Shown piece after piece: positions 45,930 through 56,419 of a DNA stretch of 64,000 bases. The stretch lies in contig NC_081406.1 of NCBI RefSeq assembly GCF_030272615.1, positions 212,572,997 through 212,636,996 of the forward strand, in the 5' to 3' direction. The translations under genes were made by a program, and so were the position numbers. The stretch is from Cryptomeria japonica. Taxonomy: Eukaryota; Streptophyta; Pinopsida; Cupressales; Cupressaceae. A model generated the notes under the pieces. It saw nothing but the letters and a program-made list of their open reading frames with translations. It had not been told where the DNA came from and did no database searches. The stretch's first letter is position 1. Each line of letters begins with the position of its first letter.

Positions 45930-45947
45930 TGGTGAACCCGACGTGAA
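45930..45947 (+). other. Candidate primer-binding site of element K
   Basis: TGGTGAACCCGACGTGAA starts five bases after the LTR. It has the obligatory TGG (complement of the tRNA CCA end) but is not the initiator tRNA-Met site used by the copia elements here. I cannot name the tRNA. Confidence 0.6.
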
Positions 45948-48212
45948 ATACTAACCTTCTAACCATCTTACTGTGTTTTGGAGTCCTTCTAAGCTGATTT
46001 GCAGGTCAAAAACTCAAAAACAGGGCCGTGCAGGGTATTCTGGAGACTTCTGCGCTTGTGTGAAGCATCTTGCGCCTGTGTTGAAGAGTCTTGCGCCTGT
46101 GTCAAGACATTCTGTGCTTGTGTCAGACATCTTGCACCTGTGTCATGTCTTCTGCGCCTGTGTAAAGTCCAGAACAGAGGTAAAAAAAATGCAGTTTTTA
46201 CTTGAAAATTTTTATATGTTTTAGTAAATTGCAATTTTGAGGGTCTTCGGTGCATTTCTGGATAGATATGGTGTCCGTAAACATGATGAGACATCATTGA
46301 TGTTTCTGAAATTTGGTTCTAGATTATTTGAATACCTTTCCAACGCATCAAACGGTTTGTAATTTGGAGCTAGGATGAGAAAGTTATGCCTTCTCGAAGT
46401 GGACTGAAATTTTGATAGTTTTCATAAATCAAATCATCTGTGCTTTGGATTTTGGGTACTAATTATTTGTGCAGGATCTTGGCATACGCATGGCAAAGAC
46501 TACAAATCAAACTACTAACATGTGTTATGCAGATTCGATGGTCAAAGACAACAAATCAAACTTCTGACATGTGTTTTTGCAGGTTGCCTTGGAGAAACAA
46601 CCAAATTGTGTGTTTGAGATTTTTAATTAGGCACTTAGTGATTTATAAGTAGGTGGGAATGAACATTTGTTTGCTTTGATTGTTAAGTATGACATTGGAG
46701 TAGGAGAGTATGCTCTCATCCTTCTTAGGGTGATCAGAAATCCAGATCTTCGGTACCATACTTGTGTTGTTGATTGTTTGTCTCCATTAGAGGGCCTGCC
46801 TTCCCGACCACTTTGCTTTAGCAAGCAAGTGATAATCGTGAGAAGGGAACGACCCAAAGTGAGTACGGCTAGAATTCCTTGGCATTCTAACTCACTATAA
46901 AAAAAATACCTGATGAGCGAAAGCTTTGAAGGAAGTGTTACGTGGGAATTGCAGTTACTTGGGAAGTGATGACCCTTGGACTCTTTCTCATATCAACATC
47001 TAAGTAGGGCCTCTTGGTCTAAATCGCGCTTGCGTGACTACATTTGTTTGGTATCTTGATGGGCTTAATGTCTCAATCATGCTTGCATGACATCAAGGAG
47101 TAATGCTTAACAGAAATCCTTACTACATACCTTGTTTTTAGAAGCCAAAAACCCTTCTAGTTGCTTGAGAAGGACAAATTCGGATACTTGGAAGAGATAC
47201 TAAGTTCGCCATGGGGAGATTCCATGGGAACTGATGCTTGGCTGCCCTGAGAAGTGAGTGCCGTGGAGGGGAGCCCGTGGGGTCAAGCATCTATGTATTC
47301 TCCTTGAATCCCATAATGAGTCTACCTCTCAAGTACCTAATGTCCTTGCCTACCATAAGAAATGTGGAAATGAGCATGATTGTCTTGAGTCTAAGTCGTA
47401 ACATCTTGTATTCTTTGATTGTCAAAAGTTGAATGTTATCCCATTTCAAAAGCAAAACAAATTAATCAAAACAAGATTAAGCACAAAAGAGACATTCATC
47501 CAACAAACATCCAACAAGGTTCAAAGCACATCTTCCAACATGGTTATCCAACATTGTTCAAAAACTTGTCTCAACTCTTATGTCACTTACATTTAGGTTG
47601 ATCCTAGGTTGCATTTTTCAAAGTCATTGTCAAGTATCATGGTTAGGTTTCACCTAAGTCATACTTCTTTTGCATATCAAAAAGAGTCATCCACTTGCAT
47701 GTGTCCTCTTGCATTAGAGTCATATCATCGTCATACATTTATACATTGCATACCCTAAGTCTCTTCATTAATCTTAAGTCATTATCATATCATATTAAGG
47801 TCACTTGCATATTAATTGTCCCTTTGCATATAGTGTCAAAACTAGGTTTTGCCATACTTGAGTAATCCAAATCTTTGATAAACCCTAAGTCATTGTTAAG
47901 AAGTCTAGACCTTATCAACCTTTTGTCCTTTTGTCATCAATGTCATTTCGTCAAACCTAGCTTAGTATCCAAGCATATAGGTGAGACATTGTCAATTTGT
48001 CCTTTTGTCACTTGGTCCTTTTGTCCTTTGAGGTCTAGACATCATTTCAATTTCCTAAGGGTCTCTTTTAGATTTGCATTCCAAAAGTTTGTCAAAATCT
48101 TCAAAAACAACCAAAAACATAGATTTGCATCTTCATTTATTTAGTTCGCATTTAGTTGCATATCATACATTATACTTGAAAAATTCCAAAAATATTGCAT
48201 TTGCATAGTGAC
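45948..48212 (+). other. Long 5' leader of element K
   Basis: About 2.3 kb between the primer site and the main ORF, including the motif array. Short ORFs occur but show no family motifs. Near 47820-48120, phrases like CATTTGTCCTTTTGTC recur. A stop (TGA at 48177-48179) closes the main frame upstream of the ORF. Confidence 0.6.
46051..46163 (+). repeat. Six-copy TGCGCCTGTGT array, 20-21 bp period, in the K leader
   Basis: Copies start at 46051, 46071, 46092, 46113, 46133 and 46153. The 11-bp core is TGCGC(C/T)TGTGT with single changes in copies 4 and 5; the 9-10 bp spacers vary but include AAG and CAT elements. All copies face the same way. Confidence 0.9.
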
Positions 48213-51026
48213 ATGTCTATTGAAACAAGGTTCCAAGTGCCAATGATGCAACAAAGTTTGACATATCAACCAACAATGCAATCAAATTTTAATCCAAGGC
48301 AATCACAATTATATCCAACCCAACAACAAAGCAACATTGATCAAACTTATCATGATGATGTAAATGTCCAAATACAAAAACTAGAGGAGAAACTAGCTCA
48401 AGAAAATGAGATATTGGAACAAAGAGTGAAAAACATTGTGAAGAATAGATCACAAATGTCCAAAATGCTTCGAAAATTTCCAGGTCAAAATCCAAAGATT
48501 GAGCCAATTGATGTAAGATCCCTTCTTGAACGATCAGACATACCAGCTCTCCTCTCCCAAATAGAGATGATGAAACAATTTCAAGAAAAGAGACAACAAC
48601 ATTATGTGCCTTCACAACAAGAACAAGAAGGTGTTTACTATCAATCAGATTTTCAATCATCGCAACCAATGGTCCAATTTCAACAATATGTCCAACCAAC
48701 TATACAATGTCCACAAATAGTCCAACCGATGGTGGAATATCAACAAGTTCAATCAACATATCAATGCCAACAACCACGACCAAACATTCAAAAACAAAGG
48801 TTGCAGCCCTCACCAAGCCAAATTTTGAACATGTCAAACCAAAATGATCAACATCTAGTTCGAAATAAAAACATGACATCAAATCAAAAACAAGTTCAAA
48901 TTCTAGATACAACCATGTCAAAACCTCGAAAGAAAGGTGGCTTTCTTGCAATGATCTTAAGGAACCTACCAAGTGAGTTCTTTGAAGAAGATAAAGGTAA
49001 TACAATTATGTCTAGCAATGCCTCATCCCCTCACAAACAAATTGACTCTCCAGTGGCATCTATCCCTACACCTTTAGAAGTTTCACAAGAACCTTCCATA
49101 TTGTCCTCATCAAACAATACACCCAAGGATGCAATTATCCAAGAGTTATCCATAATTGATTGCCAAGATAATCCAACTCATGACGTATATCCTTGTCATG
49201 TTTCAAAAATACAAGACCCAATGCCACCATGCACTTTATTGCCATTACCTGTTTTAGAGGACCTCATTCCAAGTCCCTCTTCCTCATGTTCAAGCATTGA
49301 TTCCTTGCCAGAATCCATCACAAATTTTCAAAGTGCATTTCCTTCATGCCAAAACATTGATTCCTTGTCAGAATCCCCCAGGCATATCCAAAGTCCAACC
49401 CCATGTCAAGAGGATAGTTTAGAGCATGAAGAAACGTGTCCTAAGGAAAATCAAGATCAAGATCCCAAAACCTTATCATCCCATCCAATTGTTGACCAGG
49501 ACTCCATGTTCCCAGACACTCACAATGATTCTCCTATTCTTGTCCATCATATCCAAAGTCCTATTGACACTCCACTCCTCAAGCAAGATCAAGATATCCT
49601 AGTCCATCCAATCCCAAATGATCCCATTCCATATCATGAACACGATGTCCTTTCAAATCCCATTGACATTCCACTTCCTAAACAAGATCAAGATATCCCT
49701 TCCATTCTTTCCGATGATCCCATTGAAAGTCAAGAGCAAAGCACCTTTAAAGAAGATTCCAATGATCTTCCTCCTTGTCAAGATCAAATTATTCCTTCAG
49801 ATCCTCCACAAGATCCATTTGTCCCTCCATCTCCACATCTTAATGCTCCATATACACTCCAAGATCGCATTTCTTTTGATGATCCCATTATTTCTCCCAT
49901 TCCATCTCTTGAAGAGCCTATCATTGAACCATGTCCACTACATAATCCTAATCCCCCTCATGATCCTGATACCCTTCATGATTCTAACATGTCAGTGCAA
50001 GATGTTCATGAACCCTCAACATGCATAATGGGTTCTTCCACTTTGGTGCAATCCGATCCACTTCAAGACCTCATTATTTCTCTCATATCATATCCACCTC
50101 ATAATGGACTCTCGTCTTCTTCCCAAAGAAAAGAGTATCCTATTAGTCAAAATATTGATAAAGGCAAAGGGGTAGATCTCCATAAGAAAGAATCCCTTCA
50201 TGTTAAAGAAAATGTTAATGGTCATGGCTACAAAGCTCACACTCAAGGCGTTGGTATCCCTTCAAAGTCAAAATCCAAATGTCCACCTTCCCCATCATCG
50301 CTTCCATCCATTCTAGGTCCCTATATCCCTCCATCTCCTATGCAACATCAGCAAAGGCACACATCTTGGAGAACCTTCCATCAATCCCACAGGCCTCCAT
50401 ATCATTCCCATCCACACCAACATTCATTCCCTCTTCCAAGCAATTTGGATGCCAAGCATAAAAGTCATAAGTCTAGAAATCCACATGTATTCAAAGATCA
50501 ACATGTCCAATATAATCGACATGTCAAAACAAAGAACAATATGATCTATAAAGAAAAAGAAATATCCAAAAGGCCACAAAGGCCCACTAAGCAAAATAAA
50601 GAAAAGTCAAAATATATTTGGGTTCCTAAATCTCTTGTGCAAGCAATGCACTCCAAGGAACCACAAAAGCATGAAAAATCAAAAACCATGTGGATCCCTA
50701 AGAAGCTCCTTGAAGCACAAAAAGCAAAATCCAACTTGGCATCCAAAATTGCTATTCCTCCATCAAAACCTTCCAAGTCTATTCCTCCATCACCTTCTTC
50801 ATCCATTTTGGGCCCTTATGTCCCAAAATCCATAGTCTTTCCTCCATCCAAATCTCACAATCTGAAATACATCTTTCCTCCATCAGTCTATCACCCCTCA
50901 AGGTGTGTGCCAATGTCGATCTTGCCAACATTTCCATCCACTCAAGCACAGTTCTTCCAACACCCTATCCATTATCCAATGCATATTTTCCATCCTTCCA
51001 TCCCTCTGGTCCAATCCTTTGCATAA
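48213..51026 (+). CDS. Element K main ORF: 937-residue Pro/Ser/Gln-rich protein of unknown function
   Basis: I do not recognise this protein. The first ATG in frame is at 48213 (MSIETRFQVP); an in-frame TGA at 48177 lies upstream and the frame stays open to 51026. Residues 1-50 are Gln/Asn-rich. Residues 52-78 form a short coiled coil (Ile/Leu heptads in QIQKLEEKLAQENEILEQRV). Residues 120-240 are again Gln-rich. From about 270 to 640 it is Pro/Ser/Asp-rich, with repeated KQDQDI and DPI phrases. The C-terminal 300 residues are basic, with two WVPK/WIPK motifs and two SILGPY(I/V)P motifs. No zinc knuckle, DSG protease, YxDD or integrase motif is present. It could be a divergent gag or a structural/packaging protein; that is inference. 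It is the longest intact ORF in the window. Confidence 0.8.
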   Translation: MSIETRFQVPMMQQSLTYQPTMQSNFNPRQSQLYPTQQQSNIDQTYHDDVNVQIQKLEEKLAQENEILEQRVKNIVKNRSQMSKMLRKFPGQNPKIEPIDVRSLLERSDIPALLSQIEMMKQFQEKRQQHYVPSQQEQEGVYYQSDFQSSQPMVQFQQYVQPTIQCPQIVQPMVEYQQVQSTYQCQQPRPNIQKQRLQPSPSQILNMSNQNDQHLVRNKNMTSNQKQVQILDTTMSKPRKKGGFLAMILRNLPSEFFEEDKGNTIMSSNASSPHKQIDSPVASIPTPLEVSQEPSILSSSNNTPKDAIIQELSIIDCQDNPTHDVYPCHVSKIQDPMPPCTLLPLPVLEDLIPSPSSSCSSIDSLPESITNFQSAFPSCQNIDSLSESPRHIQSPTPCQEDSLEHEETCPKENQDQDPKTLSSHPIVDQDSMFPDTHNDSPILVHHIQSPIDTPLLKQDQDILVHPIPNDPIPYHEHDVLSNPIDIPLPKQDQDIPSILSDDPIESQEQSTFKEDSNDLPPCQDQIIPSDPPQDPFVPPSPHLNAPYTLQDRISFDDPIISPIPSLEEPIIEPCPLHNPNPPHDPDTLHDSNMSVQDVHEPSTCIMGSSTLVQSDPLQDLIISLISYPPHNGLSSSSQRKEYPISQNIDKGKGVDLHKKESLHVKENVNGHGYKAHTQGVGIPSKSKSKCPPSPSSLPSILGPYIPPSPMQHQQRHTSWRTFHQSHRPPYHSHPHQHSFPLPSNLDAKHKSHKSRNPHVFKDQHVQYNRHVKTKNNMIYKEKEISKRPQRPTKQNKEKSKYIWVPKSLVQAMHSKEPQKHEKSKTMWIPKKLLEAQKAKSNLASKIAIPPSKPSKSIPPSPSSSILGPYVPKSIVFPPSKSHNLKYIFPPSVYHPSRCVPMSILPTFPSTQAQFFQHPIHYPMHIFHPSIPLVQSFA

Positions 51027-51267
51027 ATCCTTGCCTTAGTTTCATCTCATTTTCCATGTCCTTATCCTACCAACGTCTTTGAGCATACTTTTAAAGGTCA
51101 TGGTCCATTTTTTTTCAAGGCTACTCTCCAAACAAAAAGACGCTTGAGTCCTTCTTCCATCCCCTATCATGTGTCCATCTTCTATTGAAAAAGTAAAAAA
51201 GAGAAAAAAAAAAGGTGAAAAAAGAAAAAGAAAAAAGAAAAAAGTAAAGAAAAATAATTCGTCCATT

Positions 51268-51332
51268 GGTGAAAACCTGGCAAACAGGCACTTTGGGCAA
51301 GTACCATGATGAAAACCTGGCAAACAGGCGTC
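51268..51332 (+). repeat. 40-bp period repeat pair in element K
   Basis: GAAAACCTGGCAAACAGGC occurs at 51271 and 51311, each preceded by (G/A)(G/T)T-like bases and separated by CACTTTGGGCAAGTACC. Confidence 0.85.
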
Positions 51333-52007
51333 ATGTGTAATCTATGAACTTCTTGCACACCACACTTGGGGGCAGGTTTCCTCTTTCATATCCTATTGCC
51401 CGTCATTATCCTATCATATCCTATTGCCCTTCATTGTCCTATCGAACCCCTGTCATTACCATTCATATCCTATCATCCCTCATGTCCATTTCCTCTTTCC
51501 ACCTTTGATCTTGACAAGGCTAAGGATCATCATGAGCATCATGTATCTTGTTTGCAGCTTTTAGTCCATCATAGCTTTTGGTCTTTATCCATTTGCTTAT
51601 TACAACTTTTCATCCATATTCCCTGGCTTATTGCAACTTTCTACCATTATCCCTTAGCCAATCCTGACTTTCAGTCCATGTCCCTTATTCATTCTTGGTC
51701 TTGCTTATCCTATCCATATCTTATCACTATCCATACACTCTTTTTCATTCCTCGATCTTGATTTGACATAAGGACACAAAAATTTAAACATGTTTTTCAA
51801 AAACCTCTTGACATGTCCCTCATGCCATGTCCCTGCTTTACATTGTCATATCCAATCTCTTGTCCCATCACGCCATAGCCCTTGAAAATTGCATCTATGT
51901 TGTCTCCATAATAAAAGGCCTTTGTCTTCCTTCTATCCACCAACATTTCAGCAAGCCTATTTATTCACCTGTCATATTCCTTGCCTTGCTAGACATTGGG
52001 GGCAAAA

Positions 52008-52240
52008 TCATAAAAACATTTAAAAATGTCCTGAAAAAATTCATAAAAATTGAAAAATGTCCTGAAAAAATTCATAAAAACATTTAAAAAAGTCCTGAAA
52101 AAAAAAAATCCATAAAAAAATCAAAAAAATGTCCTGAAAAAATTCATAAAAATCGAAAAATGTCCTGAAAAAATTCTAAAAAATCAAATAAAGTCCTGAA
52201 AAAATGAACAAAAAAAAAAAAAAATTGAAAAACTCCAAAA
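52008..52240 (+). repeat. A-rich tandem array in element K
   Basis: Six units marked by GTCCTGAAAAAA at 52028, 52059, 52092, 52131, 52162 and 52193 (spacing 31, 33, 39, 31, 31), with TTCATAAAAA between them. Confidence 0.88.
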
Positions 52241-53299
52241 AACCAAAAACATGCATTTTTGCAATAATTATCCCTTTTGTGCATCGACAGATCACTGAGC
52301 ATTCCTCCAATGACATTCGCAATCATACGCTATGCTTTAATGAAATCATGCTTTAACAGATGAACTTTTTCAATCCAAACCAAACATTCAACCTGATCAC
52401 AATTGTCATCTCAATCGAATATCAGCATCAAAATCATTTGTCCTTGTCTCTACTATCATGGGTCTTATACAGGGTGTGGTATACTCGAAACCAGACTGTG
52501 TCCTGTCTTAGACGGGGTACCGCATTTCCTGAAACCAGACAACATGATTGTCCTATCAGCGTGTTCAACTTTTGACAATGAAGATCCAGATGTTTGTTTG
52601 ATTTGCTTGAATTTGCGAGTCTTATCTTTTTATTAATTTATCTTTGGCTTCGATCATGTCCCTATGTTGCTCGATGATGTCACTGAGTGATTTAGAGTGA
52701 CCGGGATGGTTCATGATCCTTTTCTTTTGATTGTGATTGTCGTTTGTTTATGATGTGTCTGTCTTTTGCAAATCGGGTTGCATTTCAGCTCTGGCCTTCA
52801 ATGCCATGATGCTACGCATCCATTTTGCTAAATAAAAATAAAGGTTTTCACCTACAAAGTGCATTACTGAAAGCAAAATTTTCATCATCTCTAACTGTCT
52901 TCTATCTCATTTCTTCTTACTAACATTTCTTCCGTCCGGTCGGATAGTCAGTTTGGTCTAGTGCTCCGATATCCAAAAACCTATGTTACGTCCTGCATTC
53001 CATCACATATTACATTAAGCATTTTATCCATTTCATTTCATAAATGCATCAAAAAATACATAAAAATGCATCCATACATGTTCATAAACCAGTACATAAG
53101 TCATCCATCCATAGAGACATAACTACACATCATAACATATTGCATCTCATCATATCGATGCATCTCATATCACATATCATAATAATATCGGAGTACAACA
53201 TCGAACTCTCTATCCTAAGTATGGCCCGCAGGCTGACTACATAATGGCAAACTACATAATGTCCACTGTCTGTCATATGGAGCACGTGCCTCTGTCACT

Positions 53300-54088
53300 G
53301 GGTGCTCCCTCTGTCCTCCTCATCCCTGCCATGTCTTGCAGATGATGTCCCTCCTGGTCCTGGCTGTGGTGGTCTCATCGATCCACTCACTCCTATGCTG
53401 CTCAATGTCCTTCGAGAGCGTGACCTGCTCTCTGTCCTCGATCGTGCCCGATATGAAGGTGCTCTCCGCTCCGGTGGAACTGCACCCTCATATAGTGTCC
53501 TCCAGTACAGTCTCTCCTCGCCAATCCCAGTCCAGCTAATGTGTCTCTCTCTGTGCTCCTGAGTCTATGTCGTAGCATGAAACAGTCCGGTCGATTCTCC
53601 CATGCGATCAATGGATATTGTCGACTCTGCATCACAATCGGGGCATCATTTTGTTAGTTTTAGGGTTTGTTCCTACAGGTTGCATGTCTTCATTTTCATG
53701 ATCAACTCAGGGTGTTTTTCATCCACATTACCCTATCCTACCCTTGCCCCCCCTGTCAGGTCATTTGCATGCACTTTCACCTCAAAACTAGGGTTTTTAT
53801 GACAACTTGCGCCTGTGTTGGAGAAACTTGCGCCTATGTTAGATGAATTGCGCTTGTGTATTCCTACACAAGCGCAGAAATCCTTACACAAGCGCAGGTT
53901 TAGACCACACAAGCACAGGAGTTCATTTTGGTATCCTCTGTGGGCCCCGCAATGTCCTGTAAGCCATCACAATTCATGAAATTCAAAACATGGGTTTTCG
54001 AGATACATAACGCTGCTCCTGCATCCTCTGGTTGTCTGAATGTGTGTACACGTTCTCCAAGGTGATCCGCCGTTGGAATGTTCGCCAT
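53300..54088 (-). CDS. Candidate antisense ORF near the 3' LTR of element K
   Basis: On the minus strand an ATG complementary to 54086-54088 opens a frame of 62 codons (MANIPTADHLGERVHTFRQP, DAGAALCISKTHVLNF) that stops at 53900 inside the motif array. A second minus-strand frame (53402-53635, RQYPLIAWENRPDCFMLRH) is preceded by a TGATGCAG acceptor-like site near 53640, so a spliced gene is conceivable. Gypsy elements of the Tat group (for example Grande and RetroSat-2) are known to carry antisense ORFs at this place. No family motif was recognised, and the splice model is only a proposal. Confidence 0.35.
53808..53917 (+). repeat. Inverted motif array with perfect hairpin near the 3' end of K
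   Basis: Three direct copies of the leader motif at 53808, 53829 and 53849 are followed by three inverted copies (ACACAAGCGCA type) at 53866, 53886 and 53907, again at 20-21 bp spacing. The inner pair, TGCGCTTGTGTA at 53849 and TACACAAGCGCA at 53865, is a perfect 12-bp stem with the 4-nt loop TTCC. The outer copies could extend the fold. Confidence 0.92.
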
Positions 54089-54447
54089 CTGTCTGCAAGT
54101 GTCCTTGTCCAGAGCAACAAATCCTCCTCTTTCGCTACTACAAATGAGTCATTTTCACCCTCTTGGTCTCATTTATAGCTCTTTGTCATTGCATAGATGG
54201 ACGTGTGTCCTCTCCATCTTATGTTGGTCATGGTCTTGTGCACCTTACATTGCTTGTCTATCATGCATCCGATCTCCGATTGTCAGTCCGTTTGATCCTA
54301 TCATTTTCTATCATTTTTTATCGATCAATTGGCCTCTTTTCTACATGTTTCCGGCCAATTCCTCGAGGGGGCATGCATATGTCATTATCGTTGTCTGGGG
54401 CATTTAGTTATTGTTCTTTGAAACAACGCTCAGAATCGCATTGTCTC

Positions 54448-54461
54448 AAAGAGGGGCAAAA
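54448..54461 (+). other. Polypurine tract of element K
   Basis: AAAGAGGGGCAAAA directly abuts the 3' LTR start at 54462, as expected for the plus-strand primer. Confidence 0.9.
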
Positions 54462-56102
54462 TGTAGACACCCAAAAATGGTCAACGCTTGCGAGGTCATA
54501 CTTTAACAATTGCGCATTGTCTCATTTTAGGTTTTTGCATCGCATTAACATTTCTCCTATGTTACGCACTTGGTCTTTATCATTTGCGAACATCGAGTCA
54601 TTCTTCTATATTCTTCAATCATCTCGTCCTCGAATTTGGTCTTGTCGACAACATAATCTAGTCATGATTTTGATCGGTTTTATCTTATTGCATCAATGTG
54701 CGTGCTAATTTCGCATCAATTTGGACATCATCAATCCTAATTAGGGTTTTGTCCTCTTATCAATCCTGTCAATCTTGCGATCGTTGTCCTTCTGTTAATC
54801 TTATCAATTTTATCATCAATCTTATCATTTTGGACATCGTCAATCCTAATTAGGGTTTTGTCCTATTTTCAATCTTATCAGTTGGCGATCGGTTTATCAA
54901 TCTTGTCGATTTATCATCAATCCTTCAATCTTGTCATTTTGCGATCGATTTGTCATCGATCGTGGTCATGTCTAATCTTGTCATCTTGCAATCTATTTTG
55001 TCAATTTTGTCATTTTGCGACCAATTTGTCATCGATCGTTATCTGTCTCAATTATGTCAATTTGGATCAATTTATCATTGTTCCTCGTCAATTGGCGCAT
55101 CTATCAATCAAATCATTTTGTCGCATTGGTCATTTATCAAATCAAATCATGATCAAGTCAATTATAGACCTAATTATCATCCTCGCACTTCTAATTCGTC
55201 TTCTAGGGTTTTATGATTTTTTCATTTAACCTAATTTGCCATTTCTTCCTTTAGGATTACTAAATTATTTATTAATCCTAAGTTTTCTCATTACAATTAA
55301 ATATTCATTTAATTGGCTAATTATTCCTCTTTGTGAGTGAATTAATTAATAAATGAAAAATTATTGATTAATTCACTAATTTCTAATTTCCTATTTTCAT
55401 TAATTCCTAATTTCCACCTATTTTCTAATTTTCTAATTCAAATTCCACCTAATTATCTTGTCTCTAGTTCTCCCTATTTGTGTGCTTCATGCGTCATACT
55501 CTTGACATAGCAATTTGTCATAGAGTTTTGTCTTGACATAGAAATGTGTCATAGAATTTGTCCAAAATTGTCATAAAATTCTTGACATAGAAATGTGTCA
55601 TAGAATTTGTCATAAAATGTCATAGCAATTTGTCATAAAATCTGTCATAAGCCTCTTTGCATAGCAATTTGTCATAGATATGCTATTATTGATTTGAATT
55701 TCTATTCGAATCATTATCATGCTAATTTGTCCATTTCTCCAATTTCTCTATAAATTGGATGATTTTCTTCAATCAATGCCCTTCGAATCCTTCATGAATC
55801 TCGAATTTTTACTGAACCTTCGTTTCTAGTACTCTTGAGCCTTTTTGCTTTCAAATTGTGTGAGCACTTGTAGGTGAGATCCACAAAACTATTGAAGAGG
55901 AAAGAACAACAATGGAGCCGCATGGAAGAAGCATATGGTTTGCATAATTTTACTTTTGAATGCTTTGTTTCCATACCTCTATTGAATGAGCATTTAGAAT
56001 TAGGTTCATTTCAATGAGTTTTCTTATGATTGAGCTATCATGTTTAATGTTTTGATTTGATATACTTATCTTGTTTTGATGATTCCTAATTTCTACGCTA
56101 CA
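54462..56102 (+). repeat. 3' LTR of element K (1641 bp)
   Basis: Same ends as the 5' LTR. It differs by the 9-bp CCTGTCAAT-containing segment near 54764, one G for A near 55150 and one A for T near 56089 by my reading. Confidence 0.95.
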
Positions 56103-56419
56103 GTTTGAATTATTAAATGCACCCTAAATGTTAAGAAGAAGTATGTGTATTCTTAGAATTGTGCTCATTAAAAGGAGATCTTAGTTATAGTTGTATGTCA
56201 TGTATTCTCTAATTTTAAGATCTCTTGTTGTAAGAGAAATCTTATAAAAGAACAAACATCATTATGTATCAATATGTGCATCCTTATGTGGTGTTGAATG
56301 CAACCATGCATTTTAGTCAACCCCAACCTTGTGGTCAAAGAAGTTTCAACATTTAAAGATAGGGCACCATAAATTTTAATGGCCTTAATGGTTTGCCAAA
56401 CCATATGCCACTATTGGAA

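Larger units (their letters stand above)
51027..54461 (+). other. Long 3' region of element K
   Basis: About 3.4 kb after the ORF. It contains an A-rich stretch (51182-51257), a 40-bp repeat pair, two TTGGGGGCA purine blocks (near 51365 and 51997), the A-rich tandem array at 52008, the inverted motif array at 53808, and the antisense ORF candidate. No sense-strand retroviral enzyme motif was seen. Confidence 0.65.
44293..56102 (+). mobile_element. Element K: young non-autonomous LTR retrotransposon (LARD-like)
   Basis: An 11.8-kb element with TSD gtttg at 44288-44292 and 56103-56107, and LTRs at 44293-45924 and 54462-56102. By eye the LTRs differ by two substitutions and one 9-bp indel. The internal 8.5 kb has a primer-site candidate, a long leader with a 20-21 bp motif array, one intact 937-codon ORF, a long 3' region with A-rich and inverted repeats, a candidate antisense ORF, and a polypurine tract. 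No protease, RT, RNase H or integrase motif was found, so it must be mobilised in trans. The TGTAGACACCC terminus and antisense ORF are reminiscent of the gypsy Tat/Ogre group, an uncertain placement. Confidence 0.93.

Noticed and set aside
46051-46163. Regularly spaced repeats resembling a CRISPR array
   Set aside because: The repeat core is 11 bp with 9-10 bp spacers, too short for CRISPR, and it lies in a plant retroelement with no cas genes.
51182-51257. A/G-rich stretch considered as a polypurine tract with a hidden LTR after it
   Set aside because: No LTR-like sequence follows; the true tract abuts the LTR at 54462.
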